This document shows, in pieces, positions 1 to 39,302 of a DNA stretch of 64,000 nucleotides. Under the pieces are notes generated by a model. The model ran no database searches, was not told the DNA's origin, and was given only the letters and a program-made list of their open reading frames with translations. The first letter of the stretch is position 1. Each line of letters opens with the position of its first letter. This DNA comes from Cristatella mucedo (Eukaryota; Bryozoa; Phylactolaemata; Cristatellidae). A program made the translations under genes and the position numbers. The DNA is taken from positions 2,032,001 through 2,096,000 of the forward strand of contig WPIO01000022.1 of assembly GCA_009760855.2 (NCBI GenBank), in the 5' to 3' direction.

Positions 1-1317
1 AGGTCGTCGTCATCGCCGGTCTGTCGGACCGTGTGCATGCATGCTCCCCCCCAGCCCGGTAGCTTCCCCCAGGCGCCTGCTTGCCGATACCAGCCGCTGC
101 CTGCCGCCGCACGACCGTTCTGCCGCTGACCAGCGCTCAGGTGTGCTAGCTTTTCTGCGCCAAGGGGACAGCAGTTCCTAGTGACTGCTGCTCACAGCTA
201 TAGATCGTGAGCTATGTCTCAGTCTAATCTCATGCCATCTGCCCATAGGCTGACATGCTGGCTGCATTTTGCTTGCCTAGATTGGCTTTATATCATGTTA
301 AGGCCACGTTTGAACTTGCATCCAATAGGCCTTTCTTTTCTTATTGCCTGTGCTTCCTTGATCTGCCTGCCTGTCTGTCTGTTTTGCCTTTGTACTCGGT
401 CTCCCACGATATCTGCCACTAGTCACTCCTGGGCAGCACTTTCTGCTCATTCCCTTCCTATACTCCAGTACCCTGCCAGTACACTGTTGTCTCTCTCCTT
501 CCACCTCGTCTACTTCTCATCTTACACGTCTCTCTACCATTGATCATATTTCTGATTCTCTGTCTTAATTTCTCTGTCTATTTATTAGTCTCTGTCTCAC
601 GCTTCACACTTTTTTCTCACACTCTTCATGCGCTCCCTTCATCGCTGTCTCTCTCTTTCTCTTCATCAATTCTATGTCCCAGTCCATCCCTTTGCCGCTC
701 TCTCAATCATTGACTGATTTGACTGACAAACCTACACCCACACGCTCGGGTGCGCGCGCACGCACACACACGCACACGCGCACGCACACACACGCACACG
801 CGCACGCACACACACACACTTACACACAGATACACACGTGCACGCACGTGCGCACACACACACACACGCACACACATGCATGGACACAAATAGTTAAATT
901 CACTTGCTCTCTCAACTTCTCACTTCCTCTGCCTTACTCTGTATCTGTATCGGTCTCCCTTTGAATCAACATCTCGGGCTATGTCTCTCTCTCTCTGCCT
1001 CTGTCAATTTATCTCTTTCTCTCCTCTTTCTACCCCCCTCTCTCTTCCTCTCTTTTTGCGCCTGTCTGTCTCACTTTCGGACTCAGCATCTCTTCCCGTC
1101 TCTGTTTTTTCCGTGTCTCTGCCGGGTTTAGACCACCAGCCTGCCTCATTCAGTCCTGTCAGGTTGACCTTACCTTTCTAGGTTTGCCCTGCTTTATATC
1201 TGCTACCCCGAGTTTTTGTTGACACTGCAGAGTTTGGCTTTGCTAGTGTTCTGCAATGCTTGCGATCACGAACTCTTGCAAATTGTGCACGTGGTCTCTT
1301 GACAGCCTGCACAAGCC
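1..1317. other. Non-coding, pyrimidine-rich upstream region
   Basis: Mostly CT-rich low-complexity sequence before the first recognised ORP exon. I see no exon, promoter motif or mobile element here beyond the CA-rich block listed separately. An upstream ORP exon could lie here or before the window. Confidence 0.5.
738..880. repeat. (CA)n microsatellite, interrupted
   Basis: Alternating CA/CG dinucleotides (cacacacgcacacgcgcacg type). Reading frames across it are repetitive His/Thr or Val/Cys translations without biological meaning. Confidence 0.95.
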
Positions 1318-1539
1318 GTGCCTTGGGAAGAGCACACTGCACAGATCGTTCTTGACAGTGCTGTTATCAAGGCCTGTCGAACAGGTTTAGGATTACAAAG
1401 ATTATTTGCATCGGCCGACCAGAGGCAGGCCTGCAGGGCTGCTGGGCAGCACCGAGAAATCTGCAGCAGCGGAGCCAGGTCCATGCTGGGCCCCAGCGCA
1501 GCAAAGCAGACAGCAAAGCTGCAGTCGAGAGCAGACAGC

Positions 1540-28665
<27,126 letters not shown>

Positions 28666-29918
28666 GTGCGGCCGTTTTTGCACCACGGCCGCATGCTGCT
28701 CTTCGACCGCTGACCGGCCGCTTCTGGCCGCTGCGCAGTCAGCGGCGCCAGAGCCCCCGGGATCTGCCACCATCTTCCAAGCTGCGAGGGGCGATGGCTG
28801 CCTCATCGCTCAGGATGGAGCGTCGACTGCTGCTTCAGAGGCAGGCTTTTTCGGAGACAGGCGAAGCAGCATGGCCGGCTGCTGATGGGCATCGCATTTA
28901 CATCAGCACCGTCTCGTGGGCTCTCGATTTTTGGCAGACGAGTTTTTCAGTCGGCGCAGCTGCCATTCACTGACTTGCGCTCAGCGGTGGTGCGGTGCTT
29001 GCGAACGGCGCAGCTAGCTACCGGCGCGGTTCCTGCTACTTAGCCTAAGCACGGACTTGCACTGCCCGAGCGCGTGAGTTCGGCAGATGGATCCCTCCCC
29101 CTCCCCTCACCACGAACCCCCTCACCAGGAACCCCCCTTGGCGGGCAGAAAACGTTCCACGTCGTTGACCAGCGACACTCGACAGCACTCCAGCCCCACC
29201 CCCTGCGGTGCTTGGACCTTTACTTTGCGGCCGGTCAGCTGCTGCTTGCGGCACGTGCTGCTGCTGTGGCTTGCCCTCGCTGGCATCGTTTTTTCTATGT
29301 CACGCCGTCAGCCTGCGCCGTGCGCCGGTCTTCCGTGATGGTGAGCCTACCCCGCCACGAGAGAGCCCAAGTGACAGTTGGGTCACGTGCAGGCTAATAA
29401 AGCGAACGATGCGTGTCGTCGACTCCACCGGAAGCCGCGCTAAGTCGCTTTTGTTTTAACGATACCGACGGGGCAGGGCCACAGTTCCTTTTCGGCAAAC
29501 TTGGCCCATTTCCTTCCTTTCGCGAGCAGAGCAAGTGCAGAACTTGCCATTTCTTCGAAGCAGTCGTTCATGCAGGTGCCGGTGTTTACCTGTGTGTTGC
29601 CACTATTGCCGCCAGTCCGAAGGCAAAGGTCGGAGCTGTTTTTCATTTTCACATTTGAACCTAAGCTGGCCAAATTACTTTTGTCGTCGACCCCGCCAGC
29701 CCCAGCACGAGCCCTGTGAGCCCTGTGAGTCGAGTCCAGGCGTCATCCTACGTGTCTACGCTTGCTACGCTGCTCACTCTCTCTTTGTTGCGTGAGGTGA
29801 AGTCTGTTGGCTACCGAATGCGTGCCGACAGCTGCCGACTGACAACGGCTTTGAGTTCGCCATAGAAAACTCTCCTGCGTAGCACGCACATAGTCTCTGT
29901 GGCTTTGTGAAGTTACAG
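28666..29918. other. ORP 3' UTR and downstream region
   Basis: GC-rich, with many overlapping frames on both strands and none recognised. The 3' UTR presumably ends after the AATAAA at 29396. Confidence 0.45.
29396..29401 (+). promoter_or_regulatory. Candidate polyadenylation signal of the ORP gene
   Basis: AATAAA, about 730 bases after the stop codon on the sense strand. It is the first canonical hexamer I see downstream. It is not supported by any other evidence. Confidence 0.35.
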
Positions 29919-29920
29919 AC

Positions 29921-30064
29921 GGAGATAAATTACATTACATTACATAACCTCGGGGATCCATGGGCTCTGTGTCGGCCCTGGAGGGGGGGGTCGGAGATAA
30001 ATTACATTACATTACATAACCTCGGGGATCCATGGGCTCTGTGTCGGCCCTGGAGGGGGGGGGT
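29921..30064. repeat. 72-bp tandem duplication
   Basis: Unit beginning ggagataaattacattac and ending in a G8-9 run is present twice head to tail (29921-29992 and 29993-30064), almost identical. The unit length is a multiple of three, so a frame across it repeats a 24-residue block, but no gene is indicated. Confidence 0.95.
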
Positions 30065-31166
30065 CGGAGTGGGCAAGAGGGCAAGATGGCCAACTGCAGC
30101 TGCAGAATGCATGATGCATCTCACCATCGTCTTCAGTAATTTTAGGCAGTGGGAAAGATGCAGCGAAAAGGAACATCTGCACGCCGTGTCGTTGCCCAGT
30201 CGTAGCTGTGTCTTTTTGCTTGCCTAGCGTTCATCCTGAGGCTACAAACGCAAATCCTAAAAGTGCATGCGACTCCTCATATGCTCTAGCTGTGCGAAGG
30301 ACATCGCGAAGGTCAGGAATGATTAGCGCTAACGGTCCCTATGGTACATTTGTCCCAAGGTCTTGAGTGCGGAAGAGCAGCCGTTAGCTCGCATGGCAGC
30401 AGCTCACGGGGCACTGTTATCGAGTCGTATGACGGAGTGTGCAAACGTCGTGACGGCCCTCCGTACGACTTGTCGGGCTGGGTAGTGCGACCGAGCAACA
30501 AGCCTGCTGGCTCCAACTCCAAGCACTTTACTATCCAAACCAGGCCGGCCAAGCCCAGTCTACACACTCTAGAGACAGCCGATGGCGTCCTAGGGATGCA
30601 GTCCTCCCTCTCCCTGTACCGCTTTCGGCAGCCCTTATATTCCATGGATGCGTTATTTTCGAACTGTCATGTCATTGTTCTTTCCAAACCCACCTGACAG
30701 CTGGCAGCAGTTTGTGGTAGATGGATGTCTCCCGCAGATGCAGCTGATGCATGGATTTGGACCTGATGTGTCATTGTCAGCCCCTGCCACAGCTCGAGAG
30801 CAGCTGCAGCTGCTCTGGCAGCTCTTAGCTCTCGTAGTAGCATCTTCTCCCAGCGCTTGAAGGCTGCCGAGTCCTGTTCTCTCACCACGTCCTACAAACG
30901 TGGTCACAGCTGATGCACCTACCACCACTGACCAATGGAAGGAGAGCTTGCAAAACCTGCATGCCTGAATGCAAACTAGAAAGTGCATTCATAGCTGAAA
31001 TGTAAGTTGAATATAAAATGGACTTGAAGTAGTTAATACTAAAGCAAGTCTTGTAACGAGAGTCACTGTTGATTCACTAGCCGACGCTTACTAATGAAAA
31101 TAAAGCCTGCCAACATACAAGTGGACTGCACTTGAAAATTGAACTTAATTGAACAAAAGCAAAATA
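30065..31166. other. Intergenic, nothing recognised
   Basis: Frames up to 118 codons on either strand without family motifs. Confidence 0.35.
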
Positions 31167-32003
31167 GTAATAATAATAATGCACTTGATAAAGCGCCCTC
31201 AGAGAACTCAATCTCTCTCTAGGCGCTTTACATTTGCTGCAAAGGGAAATGCAATTGAATGGTGAGTAATGTCATGCTTGATAAACAAAATGAAATGGTT
31301 AGGGATGGTTAGGGATGATATGCACAGGGTCAGCATGAGAGTGTGGTTAGTGGCAGCATGCACAGTGTCAGCACGCATAAGCACATCAAGGACGAATCAC
31401 AGGGACCCACTAAATGCTGTCCTAAATATGTGTGTTTTTAGGTTCCTTTTAAATGTGGTTAGGTCAGGGGATGTTCTGACGCAGGTCGGGAGGGAGTTCC
31501 AGGCTTTGGGAGCATACGAACTAAATGCACGGTCTCCAAAAGGATTTGAGGTTTGTACGAGGTATTTGTAGACTGTTGGATTCCGAAAAGCATGTGGTAC
31601 GATGCTTGGCCTGATGCGGTAGTATATCTGAGAGATAGGCTGGAGCCAAAGGATTAAGTGACCTAAAAGTGAGCGATAAAACCTAGAAGTCAATCCGTTG
31701 CTTGACTGGTAGCCAGTGCAGGTCGGCGAGAAGTGGAGTGATGTGGCAACTGTGACACTCACGACAGACAAGCCTAACTGCAGAGCACCAGCTGCAATCG
31801 CCTGATCGCACATGCCGGTAGGCCAGTAAGCAGTGAGTTGCAGAAGTCGAGACGGGATGTCACGAATGCATGGACCAACTTGGACGTGGTATCCTTATCT
31901 AAACAAGCCCGAATTTTAGCAATGTTATGAAGCTGAAAGTAGGCAGATTTGACTGTGGAGCTAATATGGTCATCTAACGAGAGGTCGCTTTGGAATATGA
32001 CAC
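31167..32003 (-). mobile_element. L2/CR1-like LINE, young-looking 5'-truncated copy
   Basis: The minus frame 31813-31397 is open for 138 codons over the ORF2 C-terminus (FGDRAFSSYAPKAWNSLPT and downstream). Then come the 3' UTR, tail hairpin and (TTA)n at 31167-31180. Hairpin outer arms AAAGCGCC 31190-31197 and GGCGCTTT 31222-31229, inner arms AGAGA 31201-31205 and TCTCT 31212-31216. It is the clearest copy of the 3' end and closely matches 14761-15498. Confidence 0.95.
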
Positions 32004-32284
32004 TGTTGCTAAAACTACTCAAAAAGTGAGAATATACTAGAGTGGGCAATTACCGAAATATGATCGCTTTCGATCTGGAACAAAGGAGAGCAAAGCGCGT
32101 CGTACTGCCGAATTTTTCAAACGAAACGGCAATATTTATTATTTTTCCTCTTATATATAGATGTTGATGATTAAAAAAGAGCGGCAAGATTGGTCAACAG
32201 TTGGGCGGCCTCTCCAGCTTGATCAGTGGCTGGTCGGGCCCAGGCCCGACGCTTTTCAAAGCTGCACGAGGAGGCTGAAACCGA

Positions 32285-32466
32285 TAAATAATAAATCCTA
32301 GCTGATTGAACAGCCTCTTTTTGTGTAGCGACAGAAGAGCCTTTACGGCTATCGCCACCGCTTGCAGTGGCGATAAAGGATCGCCCACCACAGGAACCGA
32401 ACCCACGACCTCGGGACCGAGGTCGTGAAAGCAACCACCTTACCTAGTGTGCCATCACGGCCAACT
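32285..32466 (-). mobile_element. tRNA-derived SINE family B
   Basis: Reverse complement carries the A box, inverted repeat cacgacctcgg/ccgaggtcgtg, B-box-like ggttcggttcc, then gcgatcctttatcgcc and gatagccgtaaaggctcttc. AT-rich end near 32290. Confidence 0.88.
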
Positions 32467-32700
32467 GATGTAGCGGTTCAGCTAGGTATGAAGGAGCCAA
32501 GCCCCGACGGGCCTTGTGGGTTAGAGCAAGAATTTCGCTGTCCCCGTCAATTGACCAAAAGCCATCGGAGCTCCTCCAGCGAAGGAAACACATACCCGAC
32601 CCTCTTGGATTCGTTGTTCAACCTTGCAGTCACATCCATCACTAGCTGCAGTGGCCTAGAGGCCTTTCTTTTCCGTGGCCTAGTCAAAACTGAGTTATAG
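32467..32700 (-). mobile_element. Second LINE family fragment
   Basis: gtagcggttcagctaggta, gaaggagccaag and ggccttgtgggttag match 37322-37380 of the fuller copy. Decayed, no frame. The SINE at 32285-32466 abuts it. Confidence 0.55.
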
Positions 32701-34575
32701 TGGTCTAATCCAGGAAGAACCAAGGAGCTAGTGCGATCTTGAGATCTTGACCGTGGTAGACAGTATTGGGCTGGGATAGAAAGTGATGTCCAGCTGTGGA
32801 GACGGTCTCCTCGATGAAGCTTTCAAACTTAAAATAGCTATCGAAAGGGAAATTCCGAGCGCATTAAGGTCGCGCCATTGCAGTGCTGCAAATTAGAAGA
32901 TGTGCAAGTTATCCTAGCGTTACGATGGGAGGGCCCGGTAACAAGCACAGCTGGTTTGCAGTACGTACAACGCTGCGGTCCGTCATAAATCCAAGAAGGT
33001 CGGTCAATGGACGAGCCGAGAGCCTCGTAAGCCCTTTGAGGGTGCCTTACGCCCATGTCTCCTGAGGAGACGAGATCTTTGTTTGTCCGACTCAGTCTGC
33101 AAGAGCTCGGCGCTTCATTTGGGACGCCCTCGCCCATTAAACCGAACTGGAAAGCCACCTCGAGTGCAGTCGGCTTGCAGCATAACAGTGCAGTTCATCT
33201 AAAATTTAAGGTAGCAGGTTGAATGCAGCGAATTCAGAAGTCGTGTTGCCCGTGCGTAGCCGAACGCAAGCTAACCAACATGGTCGCTTGGAATAAAGAG
33301 CAGCCAGCATGCACCGAGCTGGTGCATGCGTGGTGGGAGCAACGAGCAGGGAGCATGCATGCATGCATGGTGGAAGCGACGAGCAGGGAGCTGCTGCTGG
33401 CAGCGGCTCCTTGCTGCAAGCAGCCACACGTATCAGCATAAGTCGCAATCGGACCCGCGTCTGTAGCAATGCCTCTTATATCTGCGATCTACCGATCCAC
33501 TTCCGGGGCAGTCTGACCTTGTTCCTGGAAGACTTCTTGGATTTCCTCACCGAAATGTTCTTGTATGACATTTCGCTGTTGTTCGTTGGAGTTCTTAAAA
33601 TTCACCGATGACCGAAGCAGCAGTAGCGTTCGCATAAATCTTGACCGTCTTGAGAATTTCGGTTTGGTCCGACACGTTTATCGTTTTGGACTCGCATTGA
33701 GGATCTCGCGATCGCAAAGAATATCTGCCCCTTGACCTTGCCCCTTGACCTTGCTGTGTGCTGCGTACCGTCTCGGTTCATCGCTCCAGCTCACCCACCG
33801 TTGCCGTTCCTTCGTATGAGCGTGGTAACATAGAGGAAGTCCAGCAACATGACTTAAGTGTATCTATGCTGAGAAATTTGCTTTTAATTATTTTGCATTG
33901 CAGGACTTGTTGATCTGCATCCAGACTCTGCCTCCGACAGCCTCGATCGAGATCTCTCACGCGGATGGTGTCTCACGCTAGGTTCGCTCCCCTAAAGAGT
34001 GACCACATGCAGATCAGGAGACGGATGCCTTTCTATTTAAAAGAGAAATTTAAAAAATGGCGCCCCGTAAATCATAGGTTTTAAAGCTTTTTTAAGAAGT
34101 CTGGGTCTGACGCCGATCTATCCAGGTTCAAATGCTGCATGCTCGCCAAATCCTCGAAGCGTAGAAATGCCCGGGTTTTCGTTTTGTTCATTGTCAAACG
34201 ATACAGGCTTGTCAGCCAGACCAGGAACAAATTTACAAGACGTGAAGTGAATTATTCACCGGACAAAGCTGAGTGGTCTCATTTCCCGAATAGTATTGAC
34301 TTCATTTCTTTCAATTCTCCCACCTACATTGTTAGAAAATCGCACATATTTGTGCCTCCGTGCAGCCACCACATCGCATAATGCAAGTGAATCGCACTCT
34401 GGGATCCCCTTGGGAAATTTTCCGAGGTTTTTGCAGATAAAGTGGCGGCCGTAATTAAGTTCAATATCCTCTTGGATTTTTACAAGTGAAAAAACTTAGC
34501 CCAGCCACAGCTCAAGTTTTTAATGCTTGAAATTGGTTGTTATAAAATATTTCAATACGGCCGTTCGACCATTAC
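32701..34575. other. Intergenic, nothing firm
   Basis: A local GCAT-rich imperfect duplication at 33305-33400 (ggtgcatgcgtggtggga and catgcatggtggaagcga). Otherwise no signal. Confidence 0.35.
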
Positions 34576-34577
34576 TT

Positions 34578-35098
34578 CTCTGCAGCTAGACTAGTCTGCC
34601 ACATCACACCATTTCTCTCCGACCTATACTGGCTCAAAGTCACATCGACTTCAAGGTTCTGTCACTTACTTTAAGGTACTTCCATTCTTTGGCTCCAGCC
34701 TACCTATCAGAGCTAATCTCTTAACAGGCGAAGAGTCGTACAACCTGCTGTTCTTATTTGAATCGTTTAGCCATACTTTGTACAAACCTTAAAACTGTAA
34801 GAGACTGTGCATTTAGTTCCTATGCTCCCATAGCCCGGAACTCATTACCGACGCATATCACCACATCCCCTGATATGACGAAATTTAAAAAAAGCTGAAA
34901 ACGCATTTTTTAATTACTGCATTTGGTAAGTCTTTGTGATTTGTCTCTTGTGTGCATGTACCTGCTTACACTATGCCTTCTGCTTGTGGATGGTACCACC
35001 AATCATTTGGCAATGCTATCTATGCAGCATGTGTAAAGTGCATAGACAGAGATTCAGTTCTCTGAGGGTGCAATACCAATGTATTATTATTTTTATTG
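34578..35098 (+). mobile_element. Decayed LINE 3' copy with tail
   Basis: Shows cacaccatttctctccgacc, tcaaggttctgtcacttact, tgctcccatagcccggaact and a tail (agacagagattcagttctct, gagggtgca) ending in (TTAT)n. Confidence 0.85.
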
Positions 35099-35609
35099 AT
35101 TAAAAAGCCTAAAATTGATTCTGAGGTCTCAGCAAACTATCGCCAAGTCTTCCTTTTCCTTTTTTGTCCAACATTCTCGAGAAGATTGCCGCTATCAAGC
35201 CTGTGAAGACCGGTGAGCAAGAATAAATTACACCATGTAATCCAATTTTTGTCCCTGCTAGGTATCGTACGTCTCAGAAGTATAGAAAATGGCCATTATT
35301 CCCCACAAACTTCGTTATGGTGACCACGACAGTGACTAAGTTGAAATTAACCCATTTCCGATTGGAAACTGACAAATTCTAGTCTTGTGGCTCCGTTTAG
35401 TCAAAAAGAACAGCAAATGAGTCAAAACTAAAAGATATCTGCCATGAAGCTATGCAAACATTATTATTCATAAGGCATCAGAAATGAGCAAATGTTCTAT
35501 ACCAGAGGCTATACTGCAAATAGCTCTCTCGTAGATGACCCCAAACATAGTCTTCATCATTGCTTCGTTATACTATCCTCGGTAACGAGGCCAATAGTCC
35601 AGTATATCC

Positions 35610-35610
<1 letters not shown>
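35099..35610. other. Intergenic, nothing recognised
   Basis: 35130-35220 loosely resembles LINE RT wording (ccaacattctcgagaagat), too weak to call. Confidence 0.3.

Positions 35611-35671
<61 letters not shown>
35611..35671. repeat. (GA)n microsatellite
   Basis: About 30 GA units. Confidence 0.95.
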
Positions 35672-35672
<1 letters not shown>

Positions 35673-36924
35673 CTCTCCTTGTTCCGCTGAGTAAGCTGCC
35701 ATTTTCTTGAATTTCTCAAAATGAACATCAAGGACTTTGGACTTTGTGGGACATTCCATTTTGGTATGGTCCTTTATGAGAGCCTGAAACATTCGAACTG
35801 CATGGTCCTTTAATGAGAGCCTGCACCAGCCGCTCATAGTATTCAGCGTTTCGATTTGACCCAGGAAGCCCCGAACGGCTGCAACGAAATTTTTCCAAGC
35901 CACCCACTCTATACTCTTCGGCTTCTTGGCAATTTGTCACACTCGATGATTTTCCTCGAGTCTGCGGTCCAAGGAAAATACCAGACTTTACCCTTGCCTC
36001 CGAAAAATGCCGAAAGACATGCCGGAGGCTCGCGAAAGCTGCTGACTTGGAACGCCGAGAAATCGTTTGGCGAGGCCTGACTTGATGTGCAGTGGTGGTG
36101 GTATCGGCACCCGCCTACAGTCTAGCGACCAGCTGCTCACACTTGCTGCTGTTGGTCTTCCTTACAAAGAGCTCGGTCTGCTGTGGCCAGACCTTTGCTG
36201 TGTGGCCTTGGTGTACCTCAGTGTCCCAGCTGTTCCGCGTGCAAAGGAAAGGAGAAAACCTCGCGAAGCCACCCTGGAGACCCTTAACGAATGACAACCA
36301 TTTTAAAGTCTCCGATGACCCCCAGAACTGCCGTTCGGGTGGATATCCAAGGGCAACCGTCACTAAAGCGCGCCGGCCCTGCCCGCCCACGTCCACCCAT
36401 CGCCCTCAAGTTTGATCGAAGGACCAGCCGCAGCCGCACCAGGGCACCCAGATCGTTCCAGATCGTTCTAGCCAGAGCTGCGGTCTCGGATCGCGCGCGG
36501 AGGCGTCTCTAAGCCATCAGCCGCCGGCTTCTTCTTCTTCTCCAGCTCGCGCTCCCAGATCGCAGCGGCGGCGGCGTCGACGTTCGTCGCGATTGGGAGG
36601 CGTTTGGCAATTTCGATTTGGACTTCGAAAGCACGCAGCGATTTCGTTGCGATCCCGATCCGACGCCTGAATCCGGCGGACCCGTCCGAAGCTCCGTGAA
36701 AAAACTCCGCCGCTGACTCCGCAAGAACTTCGGCCGTTTGAACTCAAGCGTTTGAACTACCGAATGCACCCTTAAATGGAATTTTTATAAGGCAGGTAGA
36801 TACCCGCCCATGCCCATCCATAAGATCGGACGCCGCCCACGTTCACCCAGTAACCATGGGTACGAGTGGCTACGGGCGGCGTCGGTGTAGTTATTTATGG
36901 GTACCCACTTGAGGCCCTGGTGAC
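35672..36924. other. Intergenic, nothing recognised
   Basis: Includes an imperfect tandem duplication at about 35765-35825 (atggtcctttatgagagcctg and atggtcctttaatgagagcc). Frames of 70-110 codons on both strands lack motifs. Confidence 0.35.
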
Positions 36925-37490
36925 CTCCCAGCCGCGAAATGTGAAATAACGCATCTCAGTCTGTAACTCCACAAAGCACGAGAGATATGTAGTTCACTCC
37001 AAGCCTTGGCGACGTTCGGTAGCATGTGGTAGCTGACAGACTTCATCTCAGGCAGCAAAGAGAAAGTGAGAAGTAGAGCAGAGTCAGGAAGGCAGTCGAG
37101 GTAGTGGGTAGCTTGCGAATAGCATCTCAGAACGTCGGGAAAGGATTGCCACAGTCGGCTGCAGGAGAGTTTATGTCTTTGCGTAAGAATCGTGGAATGA
37201 GTTCCACAGTCTAGGACCTGCAGAGCAAAAGCTTTTGTCGCCAACGGTCTTTAAGCGGAGGAATGGAACGGCCAATTTATTGTCCATAGAGGACCTGAAA
37301 GCACGAGGAGGCTGACACTGGTGCAGTGGTTCAGCTGGGTACGAAGGAGCCAATCGGCGGCCTTGGCCTTGCGGGTCAGCCTAAGGACTTTATGCTGTAT
37401 CCATCGGTAAACCGTAAGCCACTGAAGGCCCTTCAGCAAAGGAGACACGCGGTCGAAACTCTGTTAACTATCCTTGCAGCCATATTGTAA
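36925..37490 (-). mobile_element. Second LINE family, C-terminal ORF and 3' part
   Basis: Minus direction across frames: LLKGLQWLTVYRWIQHKVL, then GDKSFCSAGPRLWNS. This equals the (D/G)LHWLPVxxRIxFKVL ... GDRAFSxxxPxLWNSLP end of L2-type ORF2, but distinct in sequence from the main family. Stops and frameshifts are present. Confidence 0.75.
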
Positions 37491-37740
37491 CGCCGAAGGC
37501 TCGGCGGGGTAAGCTTGACCTGCCGCTTACCTAGCGGCGTAGCCTATCGCCTAATGCCGTTCGGTGCGCGCCTACGCGCAATAAGCTGGCCGCCACGAAA
37601 CGAGCGTTTCTGGCGCTGACCTGCCTACCGTTACTAAAGAGGGTCGTGAGTCCGCGGCGTGAATTGGAAGCGAGACACACAAATTGGGGATTTTACTGAA
37701 CTTTATTCGCAAGCGCACAAAGTCGCTGCGCGTCTAGTTC
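37491..37740. other. GC-rich spacer before the satellite
   Basis: Contains short inverted segments around ccgccgctt/cggcgtag. Nothing recognised. Confidence 0.3.
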
Positions 37741-38430
37741 AGCTTTATCTCCACACTCCTCGCACGTTCCCAACTGCACCAACACTCTTGCGGAGGGAAT
37801 ACTCCTCCACACTAAGCGCGACCCGGACCCTAAACCCTAACCGGTGAACTAGGAATCCGTTCCCACCTGTGCCGAGGGAATACCCCAAACACGCCAACTT
37901 AAACACTCTTGCGGAGGGAATACTCCTCCGCACTGAAGCGCATACCGGAGTCTAAACCCTGACCGGTGAACTAGAACTCGGTTTCCACCAGTGCGACCGG
38001 AATACTCCACACACGCCAACTCAAGCACTCTTGCGGAGGAAATACTTCTTCACACTGGGGCTGCTTACGTGTATAATGGGAAACCACCCAAATAGACGGA
38101 GCCCGAACCAGAGTCTAAACCCTGACCGGTGAACTAGAACTCGGTTTCCAACAGTGTGGCAGGAATACTTCACACACGCCACCTCGAGCACTCTTGCGGA
38201 GGGAATACTTCTCCACACTGGGACTGCTTACGAGTATAATGGGAAACGACCCAAATAGACGGAGCCTGAACCAGAGTCTAAACCCTGACCGGGAACTAGA
38301 ACTCGGTTTCCACCAGTGCGGCAGGAATACTCCACACACACCCACTCAAGCACTCCTGTGGAGGAAATACTTCTCCACACTGAAGCGCGAACCGGAGCCC
38401 AAACCCTACCCGGAGAACTAGGGCTCCACA
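37741..38430. repeat. Tandem satellite, about 120 and 163 bp units
   Basis: At least five units, each opening with cactcttgcggagggaata near 37782, 37904, 38024, 38190 and 38350. The third and fourth units carry an extra block of about 43 bases (gctgcttacg, aatgggaaac, caaatagacggagc) after cacactggg. Each unit also carries taaaccctgaccggtgaact or a variant. Confidence 0.9.
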
Positions 38431-39117
38431 GACGCCAACTACGCCTAGCTCGCACCGGCAAAACCCTATGCCGAGACCACGTGCTAGCGCGAACACACAT
38501 AACACGAAAGAACACAAAATGCCAGCCCGGGCGCGATACGACCGTTTTCGGTGGAGTTCCACCGAATCCTCTTAGAGCTGTCTCGTCCTGTTCCGTCCAT
38601 CGTCGGCGGACAGCCCGCCCTCCTCCCTCGCTTTCAGAGAAACGAGTGCCCGACGGCGCCGAGGCGCAGAGCCGGACCAAAGACAAAAGACCCCAGGCAA
38701 AAGACCCAGAGCGAGCGTCGCTCGACTCTTAAATACTTGGCTGAGACAATGGGGCAAGAGCTTAGTGGTATTGGGCCCGACACCATGGCCCATTACGGTG
38801 AGGAATTAATACCGGCACTAGGCCACTGGAATGTCCCCTCTGTCCAGCTTGAATGGCGAATGGGTTCCAGACGATTCTTTTTGGACAGAGTGATGGCGAA
38901 GGTTGACAGGCCAGCCAACATCGATCAGCCGCTCCCGCGGGTATCGGACCAATTCCAAAGGCCGACTCGCCACCGCTGGTCAGAGAGCTTCCTGGCTTGC
39001 TCTTAAGCGCTTCCTCTCTAACCGCACTGACGCTCCTCTCTGGCTCACTGCTCCAGGACAAAAGAGTTCTAGCCCGCCTCCGAACAGCTCTTGTTCGTGC
39101 TAAAATTCAGCCAAGGC
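38431..39117. other. Intergenic, nothing recognised
   Basis: Plus frame 38551-39006 (151 codons) is basic and proline-rich at the start, without a motif I recognise. It overlaps minus frames of similar size. Not called. Confidence 0.3.
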
Positions 39118-39302
39118 CAGCAGGGCGCTACAACTTGCATGCTGACCCTGTGCATGTCACCACTAACCATGTTATTCTTGCTGCTTATTGAGCATGCAAC
39201 CACCAACCATTCGATCGTGCTTCCTTTGCTGTCAATTTACAGTGCCTACAAAGAGAATGAGTTATCTGAGGGCGCTTTATCAAGGCTATTATTATTATTA
39301 TT
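39118..39302 (+). mobile_element. Solo LINE 3' UTR and tail
   Basis: Starts at caggg...acttgcatgctgaccctg, runs through tgcatgtcaccactaacca and the tail (agtgcctacaaagagaatg, agttatctgagggcgcttta) to (TTA)n. The outer stem is partly lost on the 5' side. Confidence 0.85.

Noticed and set aside
37741-38345. Small repeated peptides (minus frames of 60-76 codons) as a toxin or antimicrobial gene array
   Set aside because: They derive from the satellite units. There is no signal peptide, cysteine pattern or conserved start.
37790-38410. Interstitial telomere repeat (taaaccctaacc)
   Set aside because: The word occurs once per long satellite unit and not as a telomeric tandem.
38551-39006. 151-codon plus frame
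   Set aside because: Overlaps opposing frames of similar length. Composition is not distinctive and no domain is recognisable.
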